Part shown: positions 15,527 through 23,230 of the stretch, piece after piece
Layout: every line of letters begins with the position of its first letter
Position numbering within the stretch: position 1 is the stretch's first letter
NCBI GenBank assembly: GCA_015478585.1
Contig: JADMIM010000027.1
Location: forward strand, 1 to 39,728
Direction: 5' to 3'
DNA: 39,728 nt
Source of the DNA: Thermaceae bacterium
GTDB taxonomy: Bacteria > Deinococcota > Deinococci > Deinococcales > Thermaceae
Notes under the pieces: model-generated
Databases searched by the model: none
What the model was told of the DNA's origin: nothing
What the model saw: only the letters and a program-made list of their open reading frames with translations
Made by a program: the position numbers and the translations under genes

Positions 15527-16267
15527 CTATACCGACAGGGCCTCACTCTGGGCATCTTCGGTTAGGCGCAGAAAGAATTCCTCGAGGTCGTGGCTTCCAT
15601 GTTGGTCGAGCAGTTCCTTGGGCGAGCCCAAAGCCAGCAACCGGCCCCGGTGTACCAGGGCCACCCGGTCAGCGACTTGTTCGGCCAGGTAGAGCTGATG
15701 GGTAGCATAGAGCACGGCTCGACCATCCTTGGAGTAGTCCTTGAGCAAGTCCTTGACTAAACGCGCAGCATGGGGGTCGAGGCCCACCATCGGCTCGTCC
15801 AGAATGAGGGCTTGTGGACGGTGCAGCAGGCTCATTGCCAGCGAGAGCTTCTGGCGCATCCCGTGCGAATAGGTCTCAATTAGCGAGGAGGCAAAGCGCT
15901 CCAGCCGAAATTGCACCAGCAGCTCTGTAATCCGGTTCTCAGACTCGCTTCTGGGCAGCTTGTAGATGCCTGCGGCAAAACGCAAGATCTCGAGGCCACT
16001 GAGCTTGCCGTAGAGGTAGGGACGGTCGGGCACATAACCAAACTGGGCCTTGGCCCGCACCGGTTCCTTCCACACGTCTACGCCGTTGACCAGGGCCCGT
16101 CCTCTGGTGGGCCGTAGAAGCCCCACCAGGGCCTTGATACTGGTACTTTTACCCGCTCCGTTGGGGCCGAGCAGGGCCAGGGTTTCACCAGGGAACACCT
16201 CGAGGTCGAGTCCTTGCAAAGCCGTGAACTTTCCATAGAGCTTGCTGAGGTTCTCCAAGCGAATCAT
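15527..16267 (-). CDS. ABC transporter ATP-binding protein (ABC-2 export type)
   Basis: The 246-residue nucleotide-binding subunit has Walker A GPNGAGKST near residue 35, the signature region YSHGMRQKLSLAMSL (SHGMRQ in place of LSGGQ, common in ABC-2 exporters), Walker B ALILDEPMVGLDP and the H-loop ATHQ. It would power an exporter, but no permease is encoded beside it. It lies 69 bases downstream of hemL in the same direction and may share its transcript. The last residues are low in conservation and end at the edge of repeat D. Confidence 0.93.
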   Translation of the reverse strand: MIRLENLSKLYGKFTALQGLDLEVFPGETLALLGPNGAGKSTSIKALVGLLRPTRGRALVNGVDVWKEPVRAKAQFGYVPDRPYLYGKLSGLEILRFAAGIYKLPRSESENRITELLVQFRLERFASSLIETYSHGMRQKLSLAMSLLHRPQALILDEPMVGLDPHAARLVKDLLKDYSKDGRAVLYATHQLYLAEQVADRVALVHRGRLLALGSPKELLDQHGSHDLEEFFLRLTEDAQSEALSV

Positions 16268-16336
16268 CTAGCTTAAAGCCTAAGGCCCCCAGCCCCCAGC
16301 AAAGGTGCAAATTGCCAGGCTTTCTGCACTCTTCGG

Positions 16337-17647
16337 CTATTGCAAGGCCGCTCGAGCCCCTTGCAAGGTGACCTCGAGTTCGGCCTGGCCGTGCGCTGCT
16401 GAGAAAAATGCGGCCTCGAACTGGCTCGGAGGCCAGTAGACCCCTCGCTCCAGCAGCCCGTGAAAAAACCGCTTGAAGGCTTCGGTATCGGCTTCCACCG
16501 CCTGGGCATACGTCGCCACCGGGCCTGGGCAGAAAAACAGGGTAATCATCGAGCCGACCCGGTTAATCGTAGCCGGGATACCGGTAGCCCGCAGGATGTC
16601 CTCCAGACCCTCCTGCAAAGCTTTGCCATAAGCCTCGAGTTTCGCATAGGGCGGGTTCTCCGCCAGCAACCGCAGGGTTTCGATGCCCGCAGCCATGGCA
16701 ATCGGGTTGCCCGAGAGGGTTCCAGCCTGGTACACCGGCCCCAGCGGAGCAATATAGCCCATAATCTCGGCCTTGCCCCCATAAGCCCCCACCGGCAGCC
16801 CGCCACCAATAATCTTTCCCCAGCACACCAAATCGGGCTCCAGGCCCAGGAGTTCAACGCCCCCCCCCGGAGCCAGCCGAAACCCGGTCATGACCTCGTC
16901 GGCAATCAGCACTGCGCCGTGCTGGCGGGTTAGGTCGCGCAGGGCCATGAGAAAGGCTGCGGTGGGAACCAGCACCCCAGCGTTGCCCACCACCGGCTCG
17001 AAGATGACCGCAGCGATGTCCGGCCCACGCTGGGAGAAGAGCGCCTCGAGGCTGGCCACATCGTTGTAATCGGCTACCAGGGTGAGTTCGGCAAACGCCT
17101 GGGGAACCCCGGCGCTGCTGGGTGCAGTTTTAGCCGTGCCCCCCCCAGCGCTCAGCAGCCCCGAACCGGCTTGTACCAGCAAGCTATCGGCGTGGCCGTG
17201 ATAATTACCCCGAAACTTCACGATGAGATCGCGCCCGGTGTAGCCTCGCGCCAACCGCAGGGCACTCATGGTGGCCTCGGTGCCACTGCTGACAAAACGC
17301 ACCAGGTCGCAAGCCGGATAAGCCTTCAGCACCAACTCGGCCAGCTCGAGTTCACGCTCGGTGGGGGCTCCGTAGCTGAGGCCCTCCTCGAGGGCGGTGC
17401 GGATGGCCTGCTGCACCCTGGGATGGCTGTGGCCCAGGATCATCGGCCCCCAGGAGCCAATATAGTCAATCAGTTCGTTTCCGTCGGCATCCCAAAGCCT
17501 CGAGCCCCCTGCCCTGGCGATAAAGCGTGGGGTTCCCCCCACCGCTTTGAAGGCCCGCACCGGGGAGTTCACCCCGCCAGGAATAACGCTTTGGGCTCGA
17601 GCGAAAAGCTCTTCGGAGTGCCAGGTGTTTGGTCTAATCCCCTTCAT
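16337..17647 (-). CDS. hemL: Glutamate-1-semialdehyde 2,1-aminomutase
   Basis: The 436-residue PLP enzyme converts glutamate-1-semialdehyde to 5-aminolevulinate in the C5 haem pathway. Family hallmarks are PGGVNSPVRAF, SSGTEATMSALRLARG, the YHGHADS loop, IADEVMTGFR with the PLP-contacting Asp at 250, and the Schiff-base lysine at about 278 in WGKIIGGGLPVGAYGG. The length is normal. TAAGGT ends seven bases before the ATG, so the transcript is probably leaderless. No other haem gene is in the window. It is flanked, with the ABC ATPase, by inverted copies of the dispersed repeat. Confidence 0.97.
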   Translation of the reverse strand: MKGIRPNTWHSEELFARAQSVIPGGVNSPVRAFKAVGGTPRFIARAGGSRLWDADGNELIDYIGSWGPMILGHSHPRVQQAIRTALEEGLSYGAPTERELELAELVLKAYPACDLVRFVSSGTEATMSALRLARGYTGRDLIVKFRGNYHGHADSLLVQAGSGLLSAGGGTAKTAPSSAGVPQAFAELTLVADYNDVASLEALFSQRGPDIAAVIFEPVVGNAGVLVPTAAFLMALRDLTRQHGAVLIADEVMTGFRLAPGGGVELLGLEPDLVCWGKIIGGGLPVGAYGGKAEIMGYIAPLGPVYQAGTLSGNPIAMAAGIETLRLLAENPPYAKLEAYGKALQEGLEDILRATGIPATINRVGSMITLFFCPGPVATYAQAVEADTEAFKRFFHGLLERGVYWPPSQFEAAFFSAAHGQAELEVTLQGARAALQ

Positions 17648-17679
17648 GCTCGTGACCTTAGCACAAAGAAGGCCGAGGG

Positions 17680-17925
17680 CAAAGAGCTAAAGACCGTCCT
17701 ACGCCCAACGCCAAAAGCTAAAGGCTAAAAGCAAAATACGGAAAGGTCAAAAGCTACAGCAGGACGACAGGATTGTCATACCAAAAAACACCGTCTGGGA
17801 GGCGATTTATGTTTTTAGGTTGTTGGCTTTGAGTTGTTGGCCTTCGACGTTCGACCTTCGACGTTCGACCTTCGACGGTTTTAGTATCTTGCGTCTTGCC
17901 TTTACCCCTCAGCTTTCTGCTCATG
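17680..17925 (+). repeat. Dispersed repeat, copy E with long flanks
   Basis: The core is at 17743-17833. The downstream flank holds a 14-bp tandem repeat (17842-17869, CTTCGACGTTCGAC twice, then a partial third) that copy D lacks. Otherwise it is a close match to D in the opposite orientation. Confidence 0.8.
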
Positions 17926-17950
17926 GCGTTCCCCAGAACTCTACCCCCAC

Positions 17951-17978
17951 TTTGGGCTATAAACTCTCGGCGTATAAT
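17951..17978 (+). promoter_or_regulatory. Promoter of the LapA-like gene
   Basis: TTTGGG (17951-17956) and a perfect TATAAT (17973-17978) are 16 bases apart. The leader would be about 120 bases long and include the hairpin at 18011-18045. Confidence 0.65.
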
Positions 17979-18010
17979 CTGGGGCAGTGAACCCCTGGTG
18001 CATACACTCT

Positions 18011-18045
18011 ATAGTTGCATCCCCATACGGTGGGGATACAACTAT
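18011..18045 (+). promoter_or_regulatory. Long hairpin in the leader of the LapA-like gene
   Basis: ATAGTTG and ATCCCCA pair with TGGGGAT and CAACTAT across a single C/A mismatch, with loop TACGG. It lies between the promoter and the start codon and has no U-run, so it is more likely an operator or RNA control element than a terminator. Confidence 0.55.
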
Positions 18046-18103
18046 CTTTGGCTTCTGCGAGCTAGTGCTCAGCCGGGTTGCGCTTGAGGCAGAGGGTTAA
18101 GAC

Positions 18104-18610
18104 ATGCGTACACGCAACGTGGTTTTGGTGGTTATCTTTGTGCTGATGGCGGTTTTAGCCTGGCGCAACTGGACTGTTTTTAGCGAACTGCGGCCCTTGT
18201 CGCTGGTCTTTGTCCAGGTGCAAGCACCCTTGGGCATCGTGATGCTGGTGATTATCGCGGTGTTGGTGGTGGTGTATTTCCTCTACACGGTGGGCCTCGA
18301 GACCGCCGCTTTGCTAGAGGTCAAACGCTACGCGCGGGAGTTGCTCCAGACCCGCAAGCTGGCCGAGGATGCTGAGACCAGTCGCTTCACCGACCTTAAA
18401 AAATGGCTCGAGGCCGAGCTTTCTAGCATCAAGGCAGTGCAGCCCTCGGGCCTGGAGACCAAGCTGCAAGAGGTGTTAACCCGCATAGGCCAGACCGAGA
18501 CCGAGCTACGTGACGATATCGAGAAGGCAGGCAACACCATCGCTGCTTATATTGGCGAGTTGGAAGATCAGATTACCGGGAAAGATGCCCACAAGCCCCC
18601 GCTGCGTTGA
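18104..18610 (+). CDS. LapA-like (DUF1049-type) membrane protein with coiled coil
   Basis: The 168-residue protein has two membrane helices (about residues 5-20 and 44-65, the second VMLVIIAVLVVVYFLY), the arrangement of the LapA/DUF1049 family. A cytoplasmic, strongly charged helical part follows and probably forms a coiled coil (about 70-155). Its role in this group of bacteria is not known. In E. coli, LapA-type proteins act in lipopolysaccharide assembly, which need not apply here. The ATG at 18104 follows GAGGG by about ten bases. A promoter and hairpin precede it, and a tRNA gene follows 37 bases downstream. Confidence 0.7.
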   Translation: MRTRNVVLVVIFVLMAVLAWRNWTVFSELRPLSLVFVQVQAPLGIVMLVIIAVLVVVYFLYTVGLETAALLEVKRYARELLQTRKLAEDAETSRFTDLKKWLEAELSSIKAVQPSGLETKLQEVLTRIGQTETELRDDIEKAGNTIAAYIGELEDQITGKDAHKPPLR

Positions 18611-18647
18611 GCAAATTGGGCAAAACCGCTACACTGGGAAAGCTCTC

Positions 18648-18724
18648 GGGCCGTTAGCTCAGTTGGTTAGAGCGGACGACTCATAATCGTTTGGTCGCGG
18701 GTTCAAGTCCTGCACGGCCCACCA
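18648..18724 (+). tRNA. tRNA with CAT anticodon, probably tRNA-Ile2 (lysidine type)
   Basis: A complete 77-base cloverleaf with encoded CCA. The acceptor stem is GGGCCGT/ACGGCCC, the D arm GCTC/GAGC, the anticodon stem GACGA/TCGTT with loop CTCATAA, and the T arm GCGGG/CCTGC. The anticodon CAT fits Met or Ile2. C4-G69 and C5-G68, the pairs known to mark tRNA-Ile2 for TilS in E. coli, are present, and the anticodon arm resembles E. coli ileX and B. subtilis Ile2 rather than elongator tRNA-Met. C34 would then be modified to lysidine to read AUA. Confidence 0.92.
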
Positions 18725-18736
18725 CAGCTTACAAAA

Positions 18737-18764
18737 GCGCCCCAGGTTTTAATGCCTGGGGCGC
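18737..18764 (+). terminator. Terminator after the tRNA gene
   Basis: A ten-base perfect stem GCGCCCCAGG/CCTGGGGCGC with an eight-base loop is followed by ACATTTCATTT, a weak T-rich tail. Confidence 0.8.
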
Positions 18765-18835
18765 ACATTTCATTTAGAGCAGCCTGAAGGGGCAGGCCCA
18801 GCTCCTGCCCGGCACCTGATGGTTTTTGCCTACCT

Positions 18836-19028
18836 TATGCCAACTTCAGGTAGAGAGTATTCAGCCTGTAGCCAGTGGAATTGCCTAAAATCCCCCCATC
18901 CGGCCCTGACCCGGCTTAGGACAATAACCTTGGCCAGGTTTTTTAGCCCCCCTTCCCCCTTACTAAGGGGGGATTGAAGCTCTGGTGGGTGGATACCCGG
19001 ATAGCTTTATCTATCTGAAGTTGATATA
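18836..19028. repeat. Intergenic element with CAACTTCAG inverted ends
   Basis: The left end TATGCCAACTTCAGGTA (18836-18852) matches the reverse complement of the right end (19012-19028) at most positions. Inside are a CCCCATCC motif shared with 9936-9985 and a CCCCCTTA-C-TAAGGGGG palindrome near 18955-18972. No coding frame is seen. It is probably a small non-autonomous repeat. It fills most of the gap between the tRNA and the ATPase gene. Confidence 0.5.
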
Positions 19029-19081
19029 AGCGTCCATGGGCGAGATCGTCCGTAGACCGTACAACACCCCTCTACCCCCCT

Positions 19082-20998
19082 CTACCCCCGTACCGGGTGG
19101 CCCAGCAAGCGGAAGCCCACCATCACCACCAGAACTGTCCCACCCTCGTGGGCTATAACCCCCAGCGGCAGTGGAATTTGCCCCAGCAGGGCCAGGATGC
19201 CCACCACTACAATCACTCCCAGGGCGAAGCTCAGGTTGAAGCGCACGGTGTGGTCGGTGGCTTTGGCCAGGGCGATGGCTCCAGTGAGCCCCCTGAGGTC
19301 GTTTTTCATCAGTACCAGGTCAGCGCTTTCCAGGGCCACATCGGAACCCGAGGCGACCGAGATGCCCAGGTCAGCGCTGGAGAGAGCCGGGGCATCGTTT
19401 ACCCCGTCACCAACCATCGCCACTCGTCCCTCGAGGCGCAACTCGGCAATCACCCGCAGTTTCTCCTCGGGCAACAGCTCGGCTTGTATCTCGTGTACGT
19501 CAATCTCGTGGGCAATGTGCTGGGCCACGGCCTGACGGTCGCCGGTCAGCATCACCACCCGCAGGCCCCGCCGCCGTAGGGCTTGTACGGTTTCTTTGGC
19601 CTGAGCACGGGGAGTGTCGGCCACAGCTAACAGGGCCACGATGCGGCTGTCGCGTCCCAGCAGCAAAGTGGTTAGTCCCTCGCGCTCGAGCCGCTCGAGA
19701 TGGCTCTGGGCATAAGCCGACAGGCTGGCCCCATGTTGCGCAGCCAGGGCGCGGGTTCCGGCCCAAACTTCCTCCCCATTCAGCCTGCCCACGATGCCCC
19801 GGCCCCGCAGGGCCTGCACCTTACTTACTGCCAGGGGCTCTCCAGCAAAGCTCTCGCTGATGGCCTTGGCGAGGGGATGCTCGCTGTAGCGCTCCAGACC
19901 CGCCGCCAGGGCGTGGACTTGGGCCTGGCTACCCTCCAGGGCGGTGATCTCCACCAGCCGCATTTTCCCCTCGGTGAGGGTGCCAGTCTTGTCGAAGGCC
20001 ACAATCCCAATGTGGGCCAGGGCCTCGAGGGCCGCTCCGCTCTTGAACAAGACCCCGACCCTGGCTCCGGCAGCCATCGCCGAGAGCACCGCTGCCGGGG
20101 TGCTGATCACCACCGCACAGGGGCTTGCCACCACCAAAAAGGTCATGGCGCGGTACCAGGCTTGGGGCGAGGGCAAATCCACCAAGTAGTGCAACACCGC
20201 GTACACCACTGGGGCCGAGAACAACACGGCTATCGTATAGGGGCCTTCCAGTCGGGCGGCAAAGCGCTCGGTGGGGCTTTTGGCAGCCTGGGCTTCTTCG
20301 ACCAGACGAATCAGCCGGGCCAGGGTGCTCTCGCTGGCCGGACGCTCGACCCTGGCTGTCACCACCCCCTGCCCGTTGAGGGTTCCGCTGAACACCGATT
20401 CTCCTGGCCCTTTGTCCACCGGAACCGACTCGCCGGTGATGGCGCTTTCGTCCACGCTGGTCAACCCCTCTTGCACGGTGGCATCGGCGGCGAAGCGCTC
20501 GCCGGGTCGCACCACCAGCAAGTCGCCGGGCCGGATAGCCTCCAAGCTCAGCCAAACATCCTGCCCGTCACGGCGAATGGTAGCCCCCTCGGGCCGCAGG
20601 GCCATCAGGGCCTGGATGGCTTTGCGGGTGCGGGTGAAGGCCCAGTCTTGCAGGGTGTTGGATAAGCTGAACAAGAAGAGCAGGATGACTCCATCGGCCT
20701 CCTGGCCTACGCTCAGGGCACCTAGAGCGGCTACTACCATCAGCAGGTTCACGTCCAGCTTGTGGGCTTTGAACAGGGTGCGTACGGCAGCGATGGCAGC
20801 AGGCAACCCCCCAGCCAGAAAAGCCACCGTATAAAAAGTGTGCTCGAGTGCCCCTCGTCCCATCCGGCCTGCCACGAGTTCGCCCACCAGGCCCAGCAGG
20901 GTCAGAGCGGTCAGGAGAAAACCCCGCCTCACCGGGTCTTGCCAGAAGGGTGAAGACGGGGACGGTTTAGAGGTAGGAATGTGTGTGTGTAGGGTCAT
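19082..20998 (-). CDS. P1B-type ATPase, P1B-4 (CoaT/PfeT-like) cation exporter
   Basis: The 638-residue metal pump has the P-type signatures TGES (188-191), the phosphorylated aspartate in DKTGTLT (Asp 336), SEHPLAKA (HP motif) and GDGVNDAPAL. The membrane metal motif is SPC (292-294), not CPC, and a late helix carries HEGGT. This pair defines the P1B-4 group, known for Co2+, Fe2+ or sometimes Zn2+ export. There is no N-terminal HMA domain, only a short tail with two histidines (HTH). It is the last gene of a minus-strand run after a small membrane protein, Hsp20 and UspA, suggesting a metal or oxidative stress setting. The substrate is inferred from motif class only. Confidence 0.92.
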   Translation of the reverse strand: MTLHTHIPTSKPSPSSPFWQDPVRRGFLLTALTLLGLVGELVAGRMGRGALEHTFYTVAFLAGGLPAAIAAVRTLFKAHKLDVNLLMVVAALGALSVGQEADGVILLFLFSLSNTLQDWAFTRTRKAIQALMALRPEGATIRRDGQDVWLSLEAIRPGDLLVVRPGERFAADATVQEGLTSVDESAITGESVPVDKGPGESVFSGTLNGQGVVTARVERPASESTLARLIRLVEEAQAAKSPTERFAARLEGPYTIAVLFSAPVVYAVLHYLVDLPSPQAWYRAMTFLVVASPCAVVISTPAAVLSAMAAGARVGVLFKSGAALEALAHIGIVAFDKTGTLTEGKMRLVEITALEGSQAQVHALAAGLERYSEHPLAKAISESFAGEPLAVSKVQALRGRGIVGRLNGEEVWAGTRALAAQHGASLSAYAQSHLERLEREGLTTLLLGRDSRIVALLAVADTPRAQAKETVQALRRRGLRVVMLTGDRQAVAQHIAHEIDVHEIQAELLPEEKLRVIAELRLEGRVAMVGDGVNDAPALSSADLGISVASGSDVALESADLVLMKNDLRGLTGAIALAKATDHTVRFNLSFALGVIVVVGILALLGQIPLPLGVIAHEGGTVLVVMVGFRLLGHPVRG

Positions 20999-21060
20999 AG
21001 TGATTGATTGGGGGTGGGGTGAGGGGTTTTCCTCACCCCACCGCCTAAACAGGGCCAGAA

Positions 21061-21420
21061 CTATGCCGTAACTCTGGGGGTTCCTAGCCAGTCATAGACC
21101 AGCACCGCCGCGGCGATCAGGTTCAACACGATATTCCAGCCCGCCGTCGGCAACCCCAAAAAGCTAGCACTAAAGAAGCCGATAATTCCTAATGCGGCGT
21201 AGATCAGCCCCAGCACCGCCGAGACCGCATGGGCGGTTTGGTCGCTGCTGAAGTAGCCGTACAGCAAAACCGCCGCCGTTAGCAGATAGGTCATGGCCAT
21301 CGCCGAGGTGGTGGATATAACTCCCAAGACGTAGCCACCGGTGGCAGAAAACAGTCCCAGCAAGCCCAATAGGGCAAACCCTAGCCCCGTCCACAAATCT
21401 ATGGTTCTTGCTGTTGACAT
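21061..21420 (-). CDS. Small four-helix membrane protein
   Basis: The 119-residue hydrophobic protein has about four membrane helices and a pattern (GLLGLFSATGGYVLGV; NIVLNLIAAAVLVYDWLG) resembling DUF4383-type or related small membrane proteins. I do not assign a function. AAGGAG lies six bases before the ATG. It sits 13 bases after hsp20 and 62 bases before the P1B ATPase gene, so it is probably part of a stress operon. Confidence 0.75.
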   Translation of the reverse strand: MSTARTIDLWTGLGFALLGLLGLFSATGGYVLGVISTTSAMAMTYLLTAAVLLYGYFSSDQTAHAVSAVLGLIYAALGIIGFFSASFLGLPTAGWNIVLNLIAAAVLVYDWLGTPRVTA

Positions 21421-21433
21421 AACCGCTCCTTTC

Positions 21434-21877
21434 TCAGCCTTTGACCAGGGTTTTCACCGGAATCTGGCGGGTCTTGGATGTTTCAGCTTTGGGCAGGGTC
21501 AGGGTGAGCACCCCGTTCTCGAACAGGGCGCTGGCTTTTTCGCTGAGCACCTCAGCCGGTAGGGTTACGGAACGGTCAAAGCGGGTGTAGCGATGCTCGC
21601 GCAGGTGATAGTTGCGCTCTTTTTTCTCTTCCTCCTTCTTGCTTTCACCAAAGATGTGGAGCACATCGCCGCGCACTTCGGCCTGGACTTCCTCGGGTTT
21701 GAGGCCAGGAATCGAGGCTTTGACCATCAGGTTGGGGCCTTCCTCGTAGACATCCAGGGGCATCGGGGTCAGGTCGGGCAGCTCGAGGTCGTAGCGAAAC
21801 GGGCTTTCATCGAAGAGTCGCTCGATCTCCCGGCGCAGGGTGCCTATTTCGCGGAAAGGATCGAAACGGGCTAACAT
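21434..21877 (-). CDS. Small heat-shock protein, Hsp20/alpha-crystallin family
   Basis: The 147-residue ATP-independent chaperone holds unfolding proteins in soluble form. The alpha-crystallin domain runs from about residue 40 to 135, with VKASIPGLKPEEVQAEV, the long charged loop KKEEEKKERNYHLREHRY, and FENGVLTLTLPK. The C-terminal I-x-V anchor is present (QIPVK). The frame is open to 21982, but the ATG at 21877 begins the usual MLARFDPFREI and has AGAGGA upstream. It lies about 100 bases downstream of the UspA gene and directly upstream of the small membrane protein. Confidence 0.95.
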   Translation of the reverse strand: MLARFDPFREIGTLRREIERLFDESPFRYDLELPDLTPMPLDVYEEGPNLMVKASIPGLKPEEVQAEVRGDVLHIFGESKKEEEKKERNYHLREHRYTRFDRSVTLPAEVLSEKASALFENGVLTLTLPKAETSKTRQIPVKTLVKG

Positions 21878-21941
21878 ACGGCACTTCCTCTCTTGATGTG
21901 TGGTGGCAACACATCGGTCTCGAAACTTGCTAGCCATCCCA

Positions 21942-21970
21942 GCTTCCCAGCCGCCACCTGGCCGGGAAGC
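21942..21970 (-). terminator. Hairpin between uspA-like and hsp20
   Basis: GCTTCCC (21942-21948) pairs with GGGAAGC (21964-21970) just after the UspA stop codon. There is no U-run. It may attenuate or process the transcript rather than end it. Confidence 0.35.
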
Positions 21971-21978
21971 CGAGGGGA

Positions 21979-22920
21979 TCAACGTTTGGTAGCCTGGGCA
22001 GGGCTGGGGGTTTGGACTGGAGCCACTGGGCTGGCCCGCACCAGCAACACCGGCACCGTGGCATGATGAGCCACGCCTTCGGCCACGCTGCCCAAGAGCA
22101 AACGATCCAACCCGCTTCGTCCGTGAGTGCCCATCACGATCAGGTCGAAGTTGCCTTGCTGGGCGTACTCGACGATGACCTGAGCCTCGCGCTGGTAGCT
22201 CGAGTGTATGAGTTCGGTGGTCACTTTGGCGGCTTTGATGTTGGCTTTGGCCTTCTCCAAGATGGTTTTACCCTCTTGCTCGAGGCCGGTTTCGATCTGT
22301 TCGTAATCCAGTATCGCCATAGCCCCCATCCCAAAGGGGTCGGAGAGCGGCAGTATCGAAGGAATCACGTACACAAAGCGCAAATCCGCATCCAGCGATA
22401 CCGCCAAGTGGTCAGCCATCTGGACGGCGAGCTGGCCGGACTCACTTCCGTCTACTGGGGCCAGGATGTGGCGGAACAACCCGCCCACAGGCTCAGTCTT
22501 GCCGTCGCCGCGCACCAGCAAAAGCGGTATCGGTGAGAGCCTCGAGACCCGCTCGGCCACGCTGCCCAACAACACCCGGCGCAAACCCTCTCGTCCGTGG
22601 GTGCCCATCACAATCAGGTCGCAGCCGGTCTGCTGGGCCAGTTGCACGATGCCCCAGCCCACGTCTTCTTCGCGTAGATGCTCGGCTTGCAGCTCGAGGT
22701 TCATCTGGCGGCCCAGGTCTTGCCAGGGCTCGAGCACGGTTTGGGCATAGCTTTCTTGCTCCTGCCGGGTCACACCCAAGCGCAAGTGAGCCGGTGGGGT
22801 TTGGAGTACGTGACCGACCACCACCTTGGCCCCTAGCTTCTGGGCGAACCCCAAGCCGATCTGTCCGGCTTGCTTACTGCACGAAGAATCATCGAGGGCA
22901 ATGAGAATTTTATTGAACAT
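21979..22920 (-). CDS. Tandem universal stress protein (two UspA domains)
   Basis: The 313-residue protein has two UspA domains (about 1-145 and 150-300). Each carries an ATP-binding signature: GTHGREGLRRVLLGSV in the first and GTHGRSGLDRLLLGSV in the second, so both should bind ATP. The tail is rich in Pro, Ala and Gln. The frame is open to 22998, but the ATG at 22920 starts the conserved MFNKILIALDDS and has GGAGG seven bases upstream. A palindrome GCCTCAA-G-TTGAGGC (22934-22948) lies just before the ribosome-binding site and may be an operator. It heads the stress/metal run with hsp20, the small membrane protein and the P1B ATPase. Confidence 0.92.
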   Translation of the reverse strand: MFNKILIALDDSSCSKQAGQIGLGFAQKLGAKVVVGHVLQTPPAHLRLGVTRQEQESYAQTVLEPWQDLGRQMNLELQAEHLREEDVGWGIVQLAQQTGCDLIVMGTHGREGLRRVLLGSVAERVSRLSPIPLLLVRGDGKTEPVGGLFRHILAPVDGSESGQLAVQMADHLAVSLDADLRFVYVIPSILPLSDPFGMGAMAILDYEQIETGLEQEGKTILEKAKANIKAAKVTTELIHSSYQREAQVIVEYAQQGNFDLIVMGTHGRSGLDRLLLGSVAEGVAHHATVPVLLVRASPVAPVQTPSPAQATKR

Positions 22921-22982
22921 AAAATCCTCCACAGCCTCAAGTTGAGGCAGTCCCGTTACCAAGCCATTACCAGGGAGGGGGC

Positions 22983-23175
22983 TAAAGGCTAAACGCAAGA
23001 CGCTAAACGCTAAAAACTAAAGGCTAAAAACAAAATACGGAAAGGTCAAAAGCTACACCAGGACAGCCTAATTGGTCTATCAAGAAACACCGTCTGGGAC
23101 GTGGCTGGTGTTTTTAGGTTTTTGACTTTGAGTTTTTCGCGTTCGACCTTCGACCAGTTTTTAGCGTTTTGCACA
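22983..23175 (+). repeat. Dispersed repeat, copy F with flanks
   Basis: The core is at 23042-23132. The left flank is a run of GCTAAAGGCTAAACGC-like heptamers. The right flank is TTTGAGTTTTTCGCGTTCGACC. It ends about 40 bases before the TATACT box of the M16 gene. Confidence 0.8.
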
Positions 23176-23230
23176 TGGCTTGTCGCTTGTAGCTCATTGC
23201 TCATTGCTGGTCGCTCTATACTCGGTAGAT

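Noticed and set aside
17896-18087. 63-residue plus-strand frame before the LapA-like gene
   Set aside because: It spans the promoter and hairpin and shows no protein-like pattern or ribosome-binding site.
19700-20665. 321-residue plus-strand frame opposite the P1B ATPase
   Set aside because: The minus strand encodes a complete ATPase with all motifs. The plus frame is His/Gly-rich antisense.
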